64,000 nt of DNA from Planctomycetota bacterium (GCA_029250885.1 JAQXEK010000001.1:124001-188000); one strand, 5' to 3'. Counted from the first letter of the stretch, positions 1 to 8,548 are shown. Program-made: numbers and translations. The notes: generated by a model from the sequence alone, not told the origin.

Positions 1-44
1 TGCTATCCCGCCTCGAGCCACGCTTGTTACCTCTGGATGCAGGT

Positions 45-92
45 AAAGCCCCACGTCTGGCCTTCCAAGTAGGAAGCCCACGCGGGGCTTTT
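45..92 (+). terminator. Intrinsic terminator of an upstream, off-window gene
   Basis: AAAGCCCC (45-52) pairs with GGGGCTTT (84-91), and an inner imperfect stem (58-66 with 72-80) closes on an AAGTA loop. A short T run follows the hairpin. It lies before the first gene of the window, so it most likely ends transcription entering from the left. The first 40 bases hold nothing I can name. Confidence 0.7.
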
Positions 93-127
93 CTCGTATC
101 TGCGCCCCAGCCATTCCCCTCGACTCC

Positions 128-1240
128 ATGAAACGTTCCATTCTCCTAGGGGCCATCCTTTGGCTCTTATTCATCACGGCCTCGCACATCCAGCTTAATG
201 TCGGCTGGAACAAGGTCCAAGACTCTGTGGCCCAGGCCTTCGGCGAGGACCGTGACAAGATGATTGTCGGCTTCCTGCCGGTGACCTGACACCTCACATG
301 CCCTGTCACTAGTTGGGTGACAAAACATGGAGAAGGAGACTCCACTTTCGAGAGCCGCAAGTTCACGGATTGGGCAACGGTCAAGGAGGCCCTAATCGGA
401 GAGCGTATCGATGCGGTCTTTATTTTGGCGCCCATGGCCATGCAGCTCAAGATCGATGGCGTGGACGTCAAGGTGGTCTACCTTGGGCACCGCGACGGGA
501 CCGCGATTGTCGTGGGGGCCGATTCGGATATTCGTGACTTCGGCGACCTTGCGGACAAGCGCTGTGCGATTCCAAGTCGCTATGCGAACCAGAACCTGCT
601 GATGCACAAGATGATGAAGGAGTGGAAGATGCAGCCGGATTCGATCGATCTAATCGAGCTGCCACCGCCCGACCATCCCACGGCCCTAGAGAATGGCAGC
701 ATTGACGCCTATATCGTCGGCGAGCCCTTCGCCGCGTTAGCCGAGCTGAACGGTACGGGCCGCGTGCTCTACCAAACGAAGGACATCTGGGAAGACTTCA
801 TCTCCTGCGTATTGGTGGTTCGCGAGGACGTGATCAATGACGATCGCGAGATTGTGCAAGAGCTTGTGGATGGCATCGCCAAGTCGGGCAAGTGGCTCGA
901 CGAGGGCATGCAGAATCGCATGGAAGCCGCAGAGATTGCGGCGGCAAACTACTACTTCCAAGACCCCGAGCTGCTGCGCTATGTCTTGTCGAAGCCCGTG
1001 GATCGCGTGAAGTACACCCAGCTTGGCCCGTTGAAGGGCGACTTCGATGAGATCATGGAGCTGGGGTTCGAGATTGGTGTGCTACCTAGGCGCATCGACT
1101 TTGAAGAATACGTAGACGACACCTTTGTGCGGCCCCTGAGCGAGCTCGATTGGAACATGGAGCACCTAGCGGGTGCTGACCAAGAGGCCGCTGCCGCAGC
1201 CGCTGATGCGATCCGAAAAGAGATGGAGAAGACGAAATGA
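128..1240 (+). CDS. NitT/TauT-family ABC transporter substrate-binding protein, predicted selenoprotein (UGA at codon 54)
   Basis: Periplasmic binding protein of a nitrate/taurine/CmpA-like ABC importer, substrate unknown. Reading from ATG 128 gives a hydrophobic N-terminal signal segment (residues 4-18), then the family motif G-F-L-P-V-T-x-H-L-T-C-P-V-T, in which x is encoded by TGA at 287-289 (codon 54). From memory, homologues carry Cys at that site. The frame continues without a break into a typical C-terminal 300 residues (APMAM near the substrate cleft, LGHRDGTA, GEPFAA, KSGKWLD), so this is not a decayed gene. TGA is a normal stop elsewhere in the window, including in the next gene, so code reassignment is excluded. 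A SECIS-like hairpin follows at 304-322. The product would be 370 residues with a U54-x3-C58 pair. It overlaps the permease by 4 nt. The alternative is a sequencing error or nonsense mutation with a restart at GTG 317, but that would delete the signal peptide and the motif. Confidence 0.8.
287..289 (+). other. In-frame UGA, predicted selenocysteine codon
   Basis: The TGA lies in frame with ATG 128 and replaces the first Cys of a C-H-L-T-C motif. The codons on both sides encode conserved residues of the family. It is followed by CAC, so the ribosome must read through to give a normal-length binding protein. Confidence 0.75.
304..322 (+). promoter_or_regulatory. Candidate bacterial SECIS element
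   Basis: TGTCAC (304-309) pairs perfectly with GTGACA (317-322). A U-G pair (310/316) extends the stem to 7 bp and leaves the loop AGUUG. The apical loop starts about 20 nt after the UGA and has G as its second base. Known bacterial SECIS elements lie inside the reading frame, about 16-37 nt after the UGA, with a G in the first two loop positions, so this fits. The role in SelB recruitment is inferred. Confidence 0.7.
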
Positions 1241-2052
1241 ACATCTATCCATGGATCGGCCTTGCGGTCGCTGTTTTGACCCTCTGGAAGTGCCAGGTCT
1301 TCACCAAGGTCATCTTGCCTGCCGCCGTAGGCCTGGTGGTGATCTGCCTCTGGCAGCTGGCCTGTGACCACTTCCTCTCCGACACGAACCCAACTCCAGG
1401 GCAGACCCTTGCCGCGATCTTCGAAATCGACGACAACGGCCGCCTCTGGAGCGACGCCGCGGCGAGTCTCTTCCGAGTGACCTGGGGCTTCTTCCTGGCA
1501 GCCCTCGTGGGGATCCCCTTGGGGCTCTGGGTCGGCTGGACCACCCGGGGCTTCCAGGCGCTAAACCCTATCATCCAGGCTCTTCGGCCGATCTCTCCGA
1601 TCGCGTGGATCCCCTTCGCGATCCTCTGGTTCGGCATCGGCGACGGCGCGGGAATCTTCCTGATCTTCTATGCCTCCTTCTTCCCGATTACCGTGGGCAC
1701 CATGGCCGCTGTACGCAACATCTCCATGGTGCACCAGCGCTCGGCGCTTAACTTTGGCCTGACGGGCTTTGAGCTGTTCCGCCGGGTCGTCCTGCCCGCC
1801 GCCCTGCCGCAGATCATCACGAGCATGCGCATCGCCCTGGGCGTCGCGTGGCTGGTCATCGTGGCGGCTGAGATGGTCGGCATGGACTCGGGCCTTGGCT
1901 ATCTGATCAACGATGCGCGCAACATGGGCCGTCGCTATGACCTGGTCGCCGCGACTATGGTGATCATCGGAGCCATTGGCATCGTGCTCGATCTCTTGAT
2001 CCGCAAGTTCGAGGACTTCGACGAGGTCCGCTGGGGGTATGTGAAGCGATGA
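1237..2052 (+). CDS. ABC transporter permease, NitT/TauT (SsuC-like) type
   Basis: Inner-membrane channel subunit of the importer, 271 residues, the usual length for the SsuC/TauC/NrtB group. The N-terminus adds two hydrophobic segments before the BPD_transp_1 core, which starts near residue 70. The EAA-type loop that contacts the ATPase is visible (G-L-T-G-F-E-L-F-R-R-V-V-L-P-A-A-L-P). Its ATG overlaps the stop of the binding-protein gene (ATGA at 1237) and its own TGA overlaps the ATPase start, so all three subunits should be translationally coupled. No residue indicates the substrate. Confidence 0.92.
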   Translation: MNIYPWIGLAVAVLTLWKCQVFTKVILPAAVGLVVICLWQLACDHFLSDTNPTPGQTLAAIFEIDDNGRLWSDAAASLFRVTWGFFLAALVGIPLGLWVGWTTRGFQALNPIIQALRPISPIAWIPFAILWFGIGDGAGIFLIFYASFFPITVGTMAAVRNISMVHQRSALNFGLTGFELFRRVVLPAALPQIITSMRIALGVAWLVIVAAEMVGMDSGLGYLINDARNMGRRYDLVAATMVIIGAIGIVLDLLIRKFEDFDEVRWGYVKR

Positions 2053-2855
2053 GTCCATCCGACAAGACTGTGGAATCTGAATACGAGAACGTGAACGAAA
2101 TGGTGCAACCCAAGGTGGTCTTCCGGAACGTCAGCAAGACCTTCAAGAAAAAGAACGAGGACCTCTGTGTCCTCCAGGATGTTGACCTTGACGTAGCCCC
2201 AGGCGAGTTCGTCTGCCTGCTGGGGCCTTCGGGCTGTGGTAAGTCCACCCTGCTAAACATTGCGGGTGGCTTTGAGCAAACGGACACTGGAAGCATCACG
2301 ATCGACGGGCAAGAGATCACCGAGCCCAGTGACCGGCGCGTTTTCGTCTTCCAAGAGTACGGGATCTTCCCCTGGGCTTCAGTCTGGGACAACGTCTGCC
2401 TTGGTCTGCGCAAGCTGCCCAAAGAAGAGCAGAAGCGCGTAGCCCAGGAGACCATCGACCTAGTTGGCCTTAAGGGTTTCGAGAAGGCCTACCCGATGGA
2501 GCTGTCGGGTGGCATGAAGCAGCGCGTCGAGGTGGCCCGAGCCCTTGCAGTGAAGCCCGATGTGATCTTCATGGATGAACCCTTTGGAGCCCTGGACTCC
2601 CTGACTCGACTCACGATGCGTAGCGAGCTGATCCGTATCTGGAAGCAGGAGAAGCCTACGATTCTCTTCGTGACCCACGATGTGGACGAGTCAATTCAGC
2701 TGGCCGACCGTGTGGTTGTGCTCACCGAGCGCCCGGGCCGCATTGCCCGGGTGGTCGATGTGGACCTGCCCCATCCCCGGGATCTAGCCAGCCCTGAATA
2801 TGCGCGGATTAAAGGAGAACTCTACGAGCTGCTTGGTGTTAGGGATTGGGGCTAA
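2049..2855 (+). CDS. ABC transporter ATP-binding protein, NitT/TauT (SsuB-like) type
   Basis: Cytoplasmic ATPase of the importer, 268 residues. Visible motifs are Walker A GPSGCGKS (59-66), Q-loop Gln102 in FQEYGIFPW, signature LSGGM (152-156), Walker B VIFMDE (172-177) and H-loop His210. The order and spacing match the nitrate/sulfonate/taurine subfamily. The start overlaps the permease stop (ATGA). About 20 N-terminal residues precede the ABC core, so a start at a later ATG near residue 18 is possible. A 35-nt gap separates it from the next gene, which has a -10-like TAATAC just before its start and may be transcribed on its own. Confidence 0.95.
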   Translation: MSPSDKTVESEYENVNEMVQPKVVFRNVSKTFKKKNEDLCVLQDVDLDVAPGEFVCLLGPSGCGKSTLLNIAGGFEQTDTGSITIDGQEITEPSDRRVFVFQEYGIFPWASVWDNVCLGLRKLPKEEQKRVAQETIDLVGLKGFEKAYPMELSGGMKQRVEVARALAVKPDVIFMDEPFGALDSLTRLTMRSELIRIWKQEKPTILFVTHDVDESIQLADRVVVLTERPGRIARVVDVDLPHPRDLASPEYARIKGELYELLGVRDWG

Positions 2856-2890
2856 GCTAGTCCAGTTGATCAACCTAATACGAGTTACCC

Positions 2891-4492
2891 ATGTTCCTGT
2901 CCCTCCTACTTGCCCTCAGCATTCAAGACGACTCGCCCCAGGTCGGTTTGCGCTACGGCAGTCCCGAGGCTGATCCCGGCTACATTCTGATCGCACCCCT
3001 GAAGTCTAAGTCCACCTTCCTCGTCAAGAAGGCGGATGGGGAGGTTGCCCACCATTGGCAAAGCAGTGAACTGCCCGGTAACTCGGTCTACTTGATGGAC
3101 AACGGCGACATCCTTCGGGCTACGGCGCCGAAGGGGAATGAGGTCTTCCGGGGCGGAGGAGCGGGTGGCGGCTTTCAGCGGATCTCAGCCAGCAGTGAGT
3201 TACTCTGGGAGTTTAGCTGGTCCGATGACATGCGGCGCGCTCACCACGATTTTGAGCCTATGCCGAATGGCAACATTCTATTGATCTCTTGGGAGTACAA
3301 GTCAACCGAGCAGGCCTTTGAGGCCGGGCGCAACCCCGATGAGATCTCCGAGGATGGCCTGTGGCCCGATTACGTTGTTGAGCTACAGCCGCCGACCAAG
3401 CTGGGCGAGAAGCCCAAGGTTGTCTGGGAGTGGCACGCTTGGGATCACCTTGTCCAGGACCAAGCCAAGTCCAAGGCAAACTTTGGTGTTGTGGGGGACT
3501 CTCCTGGCCGGATCGATCTTAACGGCGACCTGGTGACACTGTCTAAAGAGGACCTTGCCCGGGCCAAAGAGGTTGAAGAAGACATGAAGGGGCTTGGCTA
3601 TATCGGAGACGATGATGCTAGCCACGATTCGCCTAGCAAAGACGCCGAGCCTGACTTGGGCGATGATGTGGAAGAGAAGCCAGAGGGAAGAGAAAAGCGG
3701 CGCAAGAAGAGCGGGGATTGGCTGCACACCAATGGCATTGACTACGACCCAGTGAACGACGTGATCCTTCTCAGCAGCCGCGTGTTTAGCGAGATCTGGA
3801 TGATCGACCATTCGACCACTACGGCCCAGGCGGCATCTAGCTCCGGCGGGCGCTTCGGCCAGGGCGGCGACCTGCTCTGGCGCTGGGGAAACCCCCAGAA
3901 GTACGACGCTGGCTTGGAAAGGGACCAGACGCTCTTCCGCCAGCACGATGCGCGCTTCATTCCCGATGGCTTTCCTGGTGCGGGCAATGTCACGGTCTAC
4001 AACAACGGAGAGGGGCGGCCCGGGGGCCGCTACTCTACCGTGGAAGAGCTGGTGCTTCCCTGGAACAAGGAGCGCGATGGCTTCCCCAAGTTCAGCGATG
4101 CCTTCGGCCCGAGCGAGGCCGCGTGGAAAGCTGGCTCGCCCAAAAGCAGCGGCGAGCTTTTCTTTTTTTCGAGCTTCATCTCCGGCGCGGAGCGCCTCGA
4201 GTCGGGGAACACCATGATCTGCGTGGGCGCCAGCGGTCGCGTGATCGAGGTCTCTCCCGAGGGTAAGGTCGTCTGGGAGTACATCAGCCCCTTCCAAGAG
4301 AAGGAGACTGCCGGTCCGCGTGGTGGCCCGGATCGCCCAGGGCCGCCAGGTGGGCCACCTGACAGGGCCGGGCGCCCTCCGGGCGGAGGGCCAGGCGCTG
4401 GGAAGGGGCGCAACGCGGACCTGAAGAACGCCCTGTTCCGGGCCACACCCATCTCGCCCCTGCACCCCGGGGTTCTCGCCTTGGGGCAGTGA
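2891..4492 (+). CDS. Arylsulfotransferase (ASST)-like beta-propeller protein, exported
   Basis: 533 residues with a short N-terminal hydrophobic segment. Repeated blade-like units such as D-x-G-N-I-L-L-I, H-H-D-F-E-P and W-x-W-H-x-W-D-H resemble the ASST family, whose known members move sulfate between phenolic compounds in the periplasm. Two insertions stand out: a charged, acidic-then-basic stretch near residues 235-280 and a Gly/Pro/Arg-rich, collagen-like segment at 475-504. Both are probably flexible linkers. No Shine-Dalgarno precedes the start, but TAATAC lies at 2876-2881. Position after an uptake operon could mean a link to sulfur or aromatic compound metabolism, but the family also includes propellers of unknown activity. 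Confidence 0.75.
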   Translation: MFLSLLLALSIQDDSPQVGLRYGSPEADPGYILIAPLKSKSTFLVKKADGEVAHHWQSSELPGNSVYLMDNGDILRATAPKGNEVFRGGGAGGGFQRISASSELLWEFSWSDDMRRAHHDFEPMPNGNILLISWEYKSTEQAFEAGRNPDEISEDGLWPDYVVELQPPTKLGEKPKVVWEWHAWDHLVQDQAKSKANFGVVGDSPGRIDLNGDLVTLSKEDLARAKEVEEDMKGLGYIGDDDASHDSPSKDAEPDLGDDVEEKPEGREKRRKKSGDWLHTNGIDYDPVNDVILLSSRVFSEIWMIDHSTTTAQAASSSGGRFGQGGDLLWRWGNPQKYDAGLERDQTLFRQHDARFIPDGFPGAGNVTVYNNGEGRPGGRYSTVEELVLPWNKERDGFPKFSDAFGPSEAAWKAGSPKSSGELFFFSSFISGAERLESGNTMICVGASGRVIEVSPEGKVVWEYISPFQEKETAGPRGGPDRPGPPGGPPDRAGRPPGGGPGAGKGRNADLKNALFRATPISPLHPGVLALGQ

Positions 4493-4498
4493 CACGAA

Positions 4499-4537
4499 AA
4501 AGAGAGGCCGGCCCCTTGGGGGGACCGGCCTCTCTTT
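4499..4537. terminator. Bidirectional intrinsic terminator between convergent genes
   Basis: A perfect 13-bp stem (4499-4511 with 4525-4537) closes on a 13-nt C/G-rich loop. The right arm ends in CTCTCTTT, and on the minus strand the hairpin runs into a T run. It sits between the stop of the ASST-like gene and the stop of the minus-strand SDR gene, and can serve both. Confidence 0.88.
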
Positions 4538-4560
4538 ATTAGGCGTTAGAGCGGCCGGGT

Positions 4561-5565
4561 CTAGGCGATCGCCGTCTGGCCCACAGGTACGGTGACGCCC
4601 GCAGCAAGGGCCTCTTCCTCGCTCTCGTACTTCCACCAGTCTGAGGCGTTCGCGCAGTCCTGGATGCCCTGCTCGTAGGTGCGAGGCTCCCACCCGAGCT
4701 CCACCCTTGCGTTGGTGATGTCGTGCTCGTGATGGAGCAGGAAGTAGGCCGATGCGCGGCGCTCATCGGTGACGTCCTTGAAGAGCCCCTTGAGGGAGAT
4801 CGCCATGTCGGCCCATTTCTTGGGGATGTTACGGCGCGTCACCGTTCCACCTGTGGCAGCGATGGTGTTGTCGATGAACTCATTGTAGGCGATGCCCCGT
4901 GGGCCAGCGAGCTCGTAGATGCAGTCCACTTGCTTGTCGTAGCCAATCTTGCGCAAGACGCAGTCCACCACGTCGTCCACGTGAACGGGGTTGATCTTCG
5001 AACGACCCGAGTGGGGGATCGTCATCTTGCCTCCTTGGGCCGCGCACTTGCGCATAGTTGTGGCCGTGTGGCGGTAATCGCCCACGCCGTAGACGAGGGT
5101 CGGGCGGAACGACGTCCACTCAAAACCTGAACCCTTGAAGATCTTCTCTTGGATGCGTTTCGTGTCGCGGTAGTAGCTGTAGACGGGTGCTCCGATTACG
5201 GCCGAAGACATGATCCACATCTGGATGCGGTCGCGCTTACTGTTTGCGCGGATCGCCTCACCCACCAGGGACTCGGTGCCAGCAACAGTGACCTCGCGCA
5301 TCTCCTCGTCGGGAAGGTGGTCGTGGGCGCTGGCAAGGTGCAGGCACATGTCCTGGTCTTCCAGGAAGCCCTCGAGGCTCTTGGCGCTGGTAAGGTCTCC
5401 AGTGAACACTTCGAACTCGCCCGTCCCGCCGTTGTCCTTGGGGTGGGGAATGGCTCCCTCTCGTCCGGGGCGCGTGAGCGCGCGGATGGTGTGGCCTTCG
5501 CGGGCAAGGGCAAGGGCCGTGTAGCGGCCGATGAATCCGGTGGCGCCGGTGATCGCGATGTTCAT
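4561..5565 (-). CDS. NAD(P)-dependent epimerase/dehydratase (extended SDR)
   Basis: 334 residues. The N-terminal Rossmann motif TGATGFIG (residues 7-14) and the Y-R-D-T-K catalytic pair (YxxxK) define an extended short-chain dehydrogenase. The region after YxxxK (SFRPTLVYG) is standard for nucleotide-sugar epimerases and related reductases. It is transcribed away from the sugar-transferase gene and ends at the shared terminator. Substrate cannot be read from the sequence; location beside the polysaccharide locus suggests a sugar nucleotide or a lipid-linked sugar, as an inference only. Confidence 0.85.
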   Translation of the reverse strand: MNIAITGATGFIGRYTALALAREGHTIRALTRPGREGAIPHPKDNGGTGEFEVFTGDLTSAKSLEGFLEDQDMCLHLASAHDHLPDEEMREVTVAGTESLVGEAIRANSKRDRIQMWIMSSAVIGAPVYSYYRDTKRIQEKIFKGSGFEWTSFRPTLVYGVGDYRHTATTMRKCAAQGGKMTIPHSGRSKINPVHVDDVVDCVLRKIGYDKQVDCIYELAGPRGIAYNEFIDNTIAATGGTVTRRNIPKKWADMAISLKGLFKDVTDERRASAYFLLHHEHDITNARVELGWEPRTYEQGIQDCANASDWWKYESEEEALAAGVTVPVGQTAIA

Positions 5566-5687
5566 GAACGAGGGGGGAAGCTCAGAGGTGGAGTCGAGTG
5601 GGCAGAAGGGTGACGAATATTAGCGCAGCATCGGTCCCCATGGATGCTTAGCGCGGAAGAAGCTTGTTTGGGTAGGGAATCTCGCTT

Positions 5688-5715
5688 GGGATTTCCGGAT
5701 TTCAGGCGGAATCCC
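5688..5715 (+). other. Imperfect inverted repeat in the divergent promoter region
   Basis: GGGATTTCCG (5688-5697) faces CGGAATCCC (5707-5715), with one extra base on the left arm and a 9-nt loop. It lies in the 295-bp space between the divergent SDR and sugar-transferase genes, about 150 nt before the latter. It may be an operator or an RNA hairpin in a long leader. I see no convincing -35/-10 pair in this space. Confidence 0.35.
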
Positions 5716-5860
5716 GTCCATAGACCTGTCTTCTGGGCTGCCGGCCCGGCCCAATAAATCACCCGGTTGCTGCCATTAAGAAAACATTTGCAGCGCTATG
5801 GGGGCCTAAGGACCGATACCGTAGAGGGGCGCTGATTTAAGCCGACCCCCTTTCTTACCC

Positions 5861-7372
5861 TTGAAAGAACAGATCGCAAAGATATTGCAACGGCATTTTC
5901 AGCCGAGCATGCTCGCCATCCAGGCCCTCGCGGACCTTGGGGTGGTGTTGCTTTCGTGCGCCATTGCCTACTCCCTGGGCATGGCCCTTGGCAGTATCCA
6001 AGACAGTGCGATTGTCGCCGAGACGGTGGTAGAGCGCAGTATGAAGGGCACGTATATCTCCCTTGCAGTGCTTACCGCCATTGTAAGCCTGCTGAGCTTC
6101 CGGGGCTGCGGGCTGTATTCGCCGACCAAGAGCCTGCTGAACGTTGAGGAGTACAAGAACATCGCCAAGAGCGTACTTGTGAGCTTCCTGGTGTTCTTTA
6201 CCACGCTGGTCTTCCTGCGCTCATCGGACCAAGACCTCAACGTGCCCTTCTTCGGTGCCGTCTCTTGGTTGCACGACCTGGTCGACATCGAAGTCAATCT
6301 AGAGAGCATCTCCCGGGTGACCGTGTTGATCTCGTTCGTGTTGATCTTAGTGTTGATGACAATCAACCGGTTCGTGACCTTTAAGCTGATTCAAAGCCTC
6401 TACCGCCGCGGTATCGGCAACCGGAACGTGCTCATTTACGGCACAGGAGAGACCGGCGGGTGGCTCCAGCGCAAGTTTCACCTCGTGCCCACCCTCGGCC
6501 TGCGGTTAGTTGGCTTTGTCACCGAGAACCCCGAGGAGATTGGGAACCACCAGCTTGGGGATCAGATCCTGGGCACCTTCGATGACCTAAAAGACGTTAT
6601 CGAGGACAACAAGATTAGTGAGGTGTTCATCGCCTTGCCTGGCTCCCAAGAGGAGCGAGTCATGGAGATTATCGCGCACCTCGACACCCTTGGCGTGACC
6701 TTCCGTGTCGTTCCACGGTTCTACCATCTGCTCGCCCAACGAGTCCGGATTGAGCATCTGGACTCGATCCCTCTAATCTCGCGACCGGACCGTCGCCAAG
6801 GGCTGGCCTCGGCATTCGTCAAGCGCTGCCTTGATCTGCTCTTGGCCTCGATTGCTCTGCTCTTGTCGGCACCTGCGTTCCTTTTGGCTTGCCTGTTGAT
6901 TGCCCGCCAGAAGGACGGCCCCGTGTTCTACTCCCAGAGTCGAGTCGGCTTGGATGGGAGAAGCTTCAAAATGCTCAAGTTCCGCACGATGTTCTCGGAC
7001 ATGGGGCAGGACCGCATCTCTCCGAAGGATGAAGAGGATCCGCGTATTACGCCAGTTGGCAAGTACCTGCGGCGCTATAGCATCGACGAGTTGCCCCAAC
7101 TCCTTAATGTCATTAAGGGCGAGATGAGCATCGTTGGACCGCGCCCGGAGATGGCCTTCATCGTCGACGACTACGGACCCCTCGAGCGCGAGCGTTTAGC
7201 CGCCAAGCCGGGCATCACAGGCCTTTGGCAGATCAGCTTTGCACGCAACGAGGCGATCCATCAGAACATCGAGTACGACATCTACTACATCGAGAACCGC
7301 TCGCTGCTTCTCGACCTTGTGATCATCTTCCTGACGGGCTTTGCGGTCGTCAAAGGGACTGGCGCACACTAG
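5861..7372 (+). CDS. Undecaprenyl-phosphate sugar phosphotransferase (WbaP/WcaJ/ExoY type)
   Basis: Inner-membrane enzyme expected to transfer a sugar-1-phosphate from a nucleotide sugar to undecaprenyl phosphate, the first step of the polysaccharide repeat. 503 residues: N-terminal membrane segments (to about residue 175), a CoA-binding-like Rossmann domain (LIYGTGETG, about residues 190-300) and a C-terminal bacterial sugar-transferase domain with KRCLDLLLA, KFRTM and P-R-P-E motifs. The start is the TTG at 5861; an in-frame TAG at 5822 excludes a much longer protein, and the next ATG is at 5909. No Shine-Dalgarno is present; the leader is pyrimidine-rich. It heads the run of glycosyltransferases that follows. 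Confidence 0.93.
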   Translation: MKEQIAKILQRHFQPSMLAIQALADLGVVLLSCAIAYSLGMALGSIQDSAIVAETVVERSMKGTYISLAVLTAIVSLLSFRGCGLYSPTKSLLNVEEYKNIAKSVLVSFLVFFTTLVFLRSSDQDLNVPFFGAVSWLHDLVDIEVNLESISRVTVLISFVLILVLMTINRFVTFKLIQSLYRRGIGNRNVLIYGTGETGGWLQRKFHLVPTLGLRLVGFVTENPEEIGNHQLGDQILGTFDDLKDVIEDNKISEVFIALPGSQEERVMEIIAHLDTLGVTFRVVPRFYHLLAQRVRIEHLDSIPLISRPDRRQGLASAFVKRCLDLLLASIALLLSAPAFLLACLLIARQKDGPVFYSQSRVGLDGRSFKMLKFRTMFSDMGQDRISPKDEEDPRITPVGKYLRRYSIDELPQLLNVIKGEMSIVGPRPEMAFIVDDYGPLERERLAAKPGITGLWQISFARNEAIHQNIEYDIYYIENRSLLLDLVIIFLTGFAVVKGTGAH

Positions 7373-7381
7373 CTAAGAGGC

Positions 7382-8548
7382 ATGCGAGTTCTTGAAGTGA
7401 TGGAGTGTACGATCGGCGGGACGCGCCGGCACTTGGTTGACCTGGCCGGCGGGCTTGCAGAATGCGGCGACGATGTCCATCTAGTGGTGGCTGTCGAGCG
7501 CATGGCTGCCTTCCGCGCAGACCTACAGGCGCTCGAGGCCCGTGGTTGCACGGTCCATGAGCTGCCCATGGTTCGATCGATCTCGCCTAAGAGGGACCTC
7601 TCCCATAAGCGCGCCATCGCAAGCCTGTTGCGTGAGCTCCAGCCCGATGTGGTGCACACCCACTCCAGTAAGGCGGGCGTACTAGGTCGCAGCGCATCCA
7701 TGTCCACCGGGATTGGGGCACGTGTCCACACTCCCCACACCTTTGCCTTTCTATTCGACGCCATGTTCAGCGCGCCCAAGCGTCTGCTCTTCCGGGGTAT
7801 CGAGAAGCAACTCGCCAAGAGCACGGATCGAATGATCGCCGTTAGCCAGGGTGAGGCCTCGACGATGGTCAAAGCGGGCGTCGTCGCCCAGCAAAAGGTC
7901 TGCGTGGTGCCCAATGGTGTTGATCCTGAGCAGTGGTCGGGCGTGGCACCCGTATCTCGCCTGGAGCTGGGAGTTCCGGAATCCGGGGTGATGGTTCTAG
8001 TGGCCGGACTCCTAAACTCAGCCAAGGGGCAGGACATCGCTATTGAAGCCCTTGCCCAGGCCCGGTCTCAGGAGCTCTATCTTGTGCTCGCTGGCCATGG
8101 GGAGGACCTAGAGGCGCTCCAAGCGTTGGCCGAGCGACTTGGCGTACAGAAGCGGGTGCGATTCCTCGGATGGCGCGATGACGTGCCCGCCCTAGTGGCG
8201 AGCTCCGACATCGTTTTGTTGCCGTCGCGATGGGAGGGCATGCCCTACGTGGTGCTTGAGGCCATGGCGGCTGCCAGGCCGGTGGTGGCTACCCGGGTTG
8301 ACGGAGCCACGGATCTTGTGGTGCCAGGTCAAACGGGTGAACTTGTGGACGTAATGGACGTGGCCAGGATGGCCCAGGCACTAGACCGCATGGCGGAGCT
8401 CTCCAAGGGGCAACGGGTCGAGCTCGGCCAAGCGGGGGAGGCGCGCATTCGAAGCGCGTACAGCATCGAACACATGGTCGCATCCACGCGGGAAGTCTTC
8501 CGCTCTGCGACGGGAAACGAAAGTTCCAAACAGGAGATCACAGCGTGA
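7382..8548 (+). CDS. Glycosyltransferase family 4
   Basis: 388 residues with the GT-B fold pattern: N-terminal acceptor half (HTHSSKAG at about residue 95) and C-terminal donor half with the E-x7-E motif EGMPYVVLE. It adds a sugar to the lipid-linked repeat unit on the cytoplasmic face. The HTHSSKAG segment is nearly repeated in the GT4 gene at 11429 (HTHASKAG), so these two look like paralogues. It starts 9 nt after the sugar transferase and overlaps the next gene by 4 nt. Donor and linkage cannot be predicted. Confidence 0.9.
   Translation: MRVLEVMECTIGGTRRHLVDLAGGLAECGDDVHLVVAVERMAAFRADLQALEARGCTVHELPMVRSISPKRDLSHKRAIASLLRELQPDVVHTHSSKAGVLGRSASMSTGIGARVHTPHTFAFLFDAMFSAPKRLLFRGIEKQLAKSTDRMIAVSQGEASTMVKAGVVAQQKVCVVPNGVDPEQWSGVAPVSRLELGVPESGVMVLVAGLLNSAKGQDIAIEALAQARSQELYLVLAGHGEDLEALQALAERLGVQKRVRFLGWRDDVPALVASSDIVLLPSRWEGMPYVVLEAMAAARPVVATRVDGATDLVVPGQTGELVDVMDVARMAQALDRMAELSKGQRVELGQAGEARIRSAYSIEHMVASTREVFRSATGNESSKQEITA

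Noticed and set aside
1-23. Possible 3' end of a tRNA (C-C-T-C-G-A-G-C-C-A).
   Set aside because: The bases before it do not form a T loop (no TTCRANY), the discriminator position is inconsistent, and only 20 bases are visible. A tRNA-Sec end was considered because of the Sec gene but does not fit either.
287-289. UGA as a sense codon through a reassigned genetic code.
   Set aside because: TGA ends many genes in the window (permease, several GT4s, moaC), so it is a normal stop.
317-1240. Binding protein as a shorter gene starting at GTG 317.
   Set aside because: It would lack the signal peptide and the conserved L-P-V-T-x-H-L-T-C motif, which are present in frame upstream. The UGA/SECIS reading explains all data better.
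3383-4693. 436-codon minus-strand frame over the ASST-like gene and terminator.
   Set aside because: It crosses a strong terminator and two gene ends and lacks any domain; the forward gene has clear propeller motifs.
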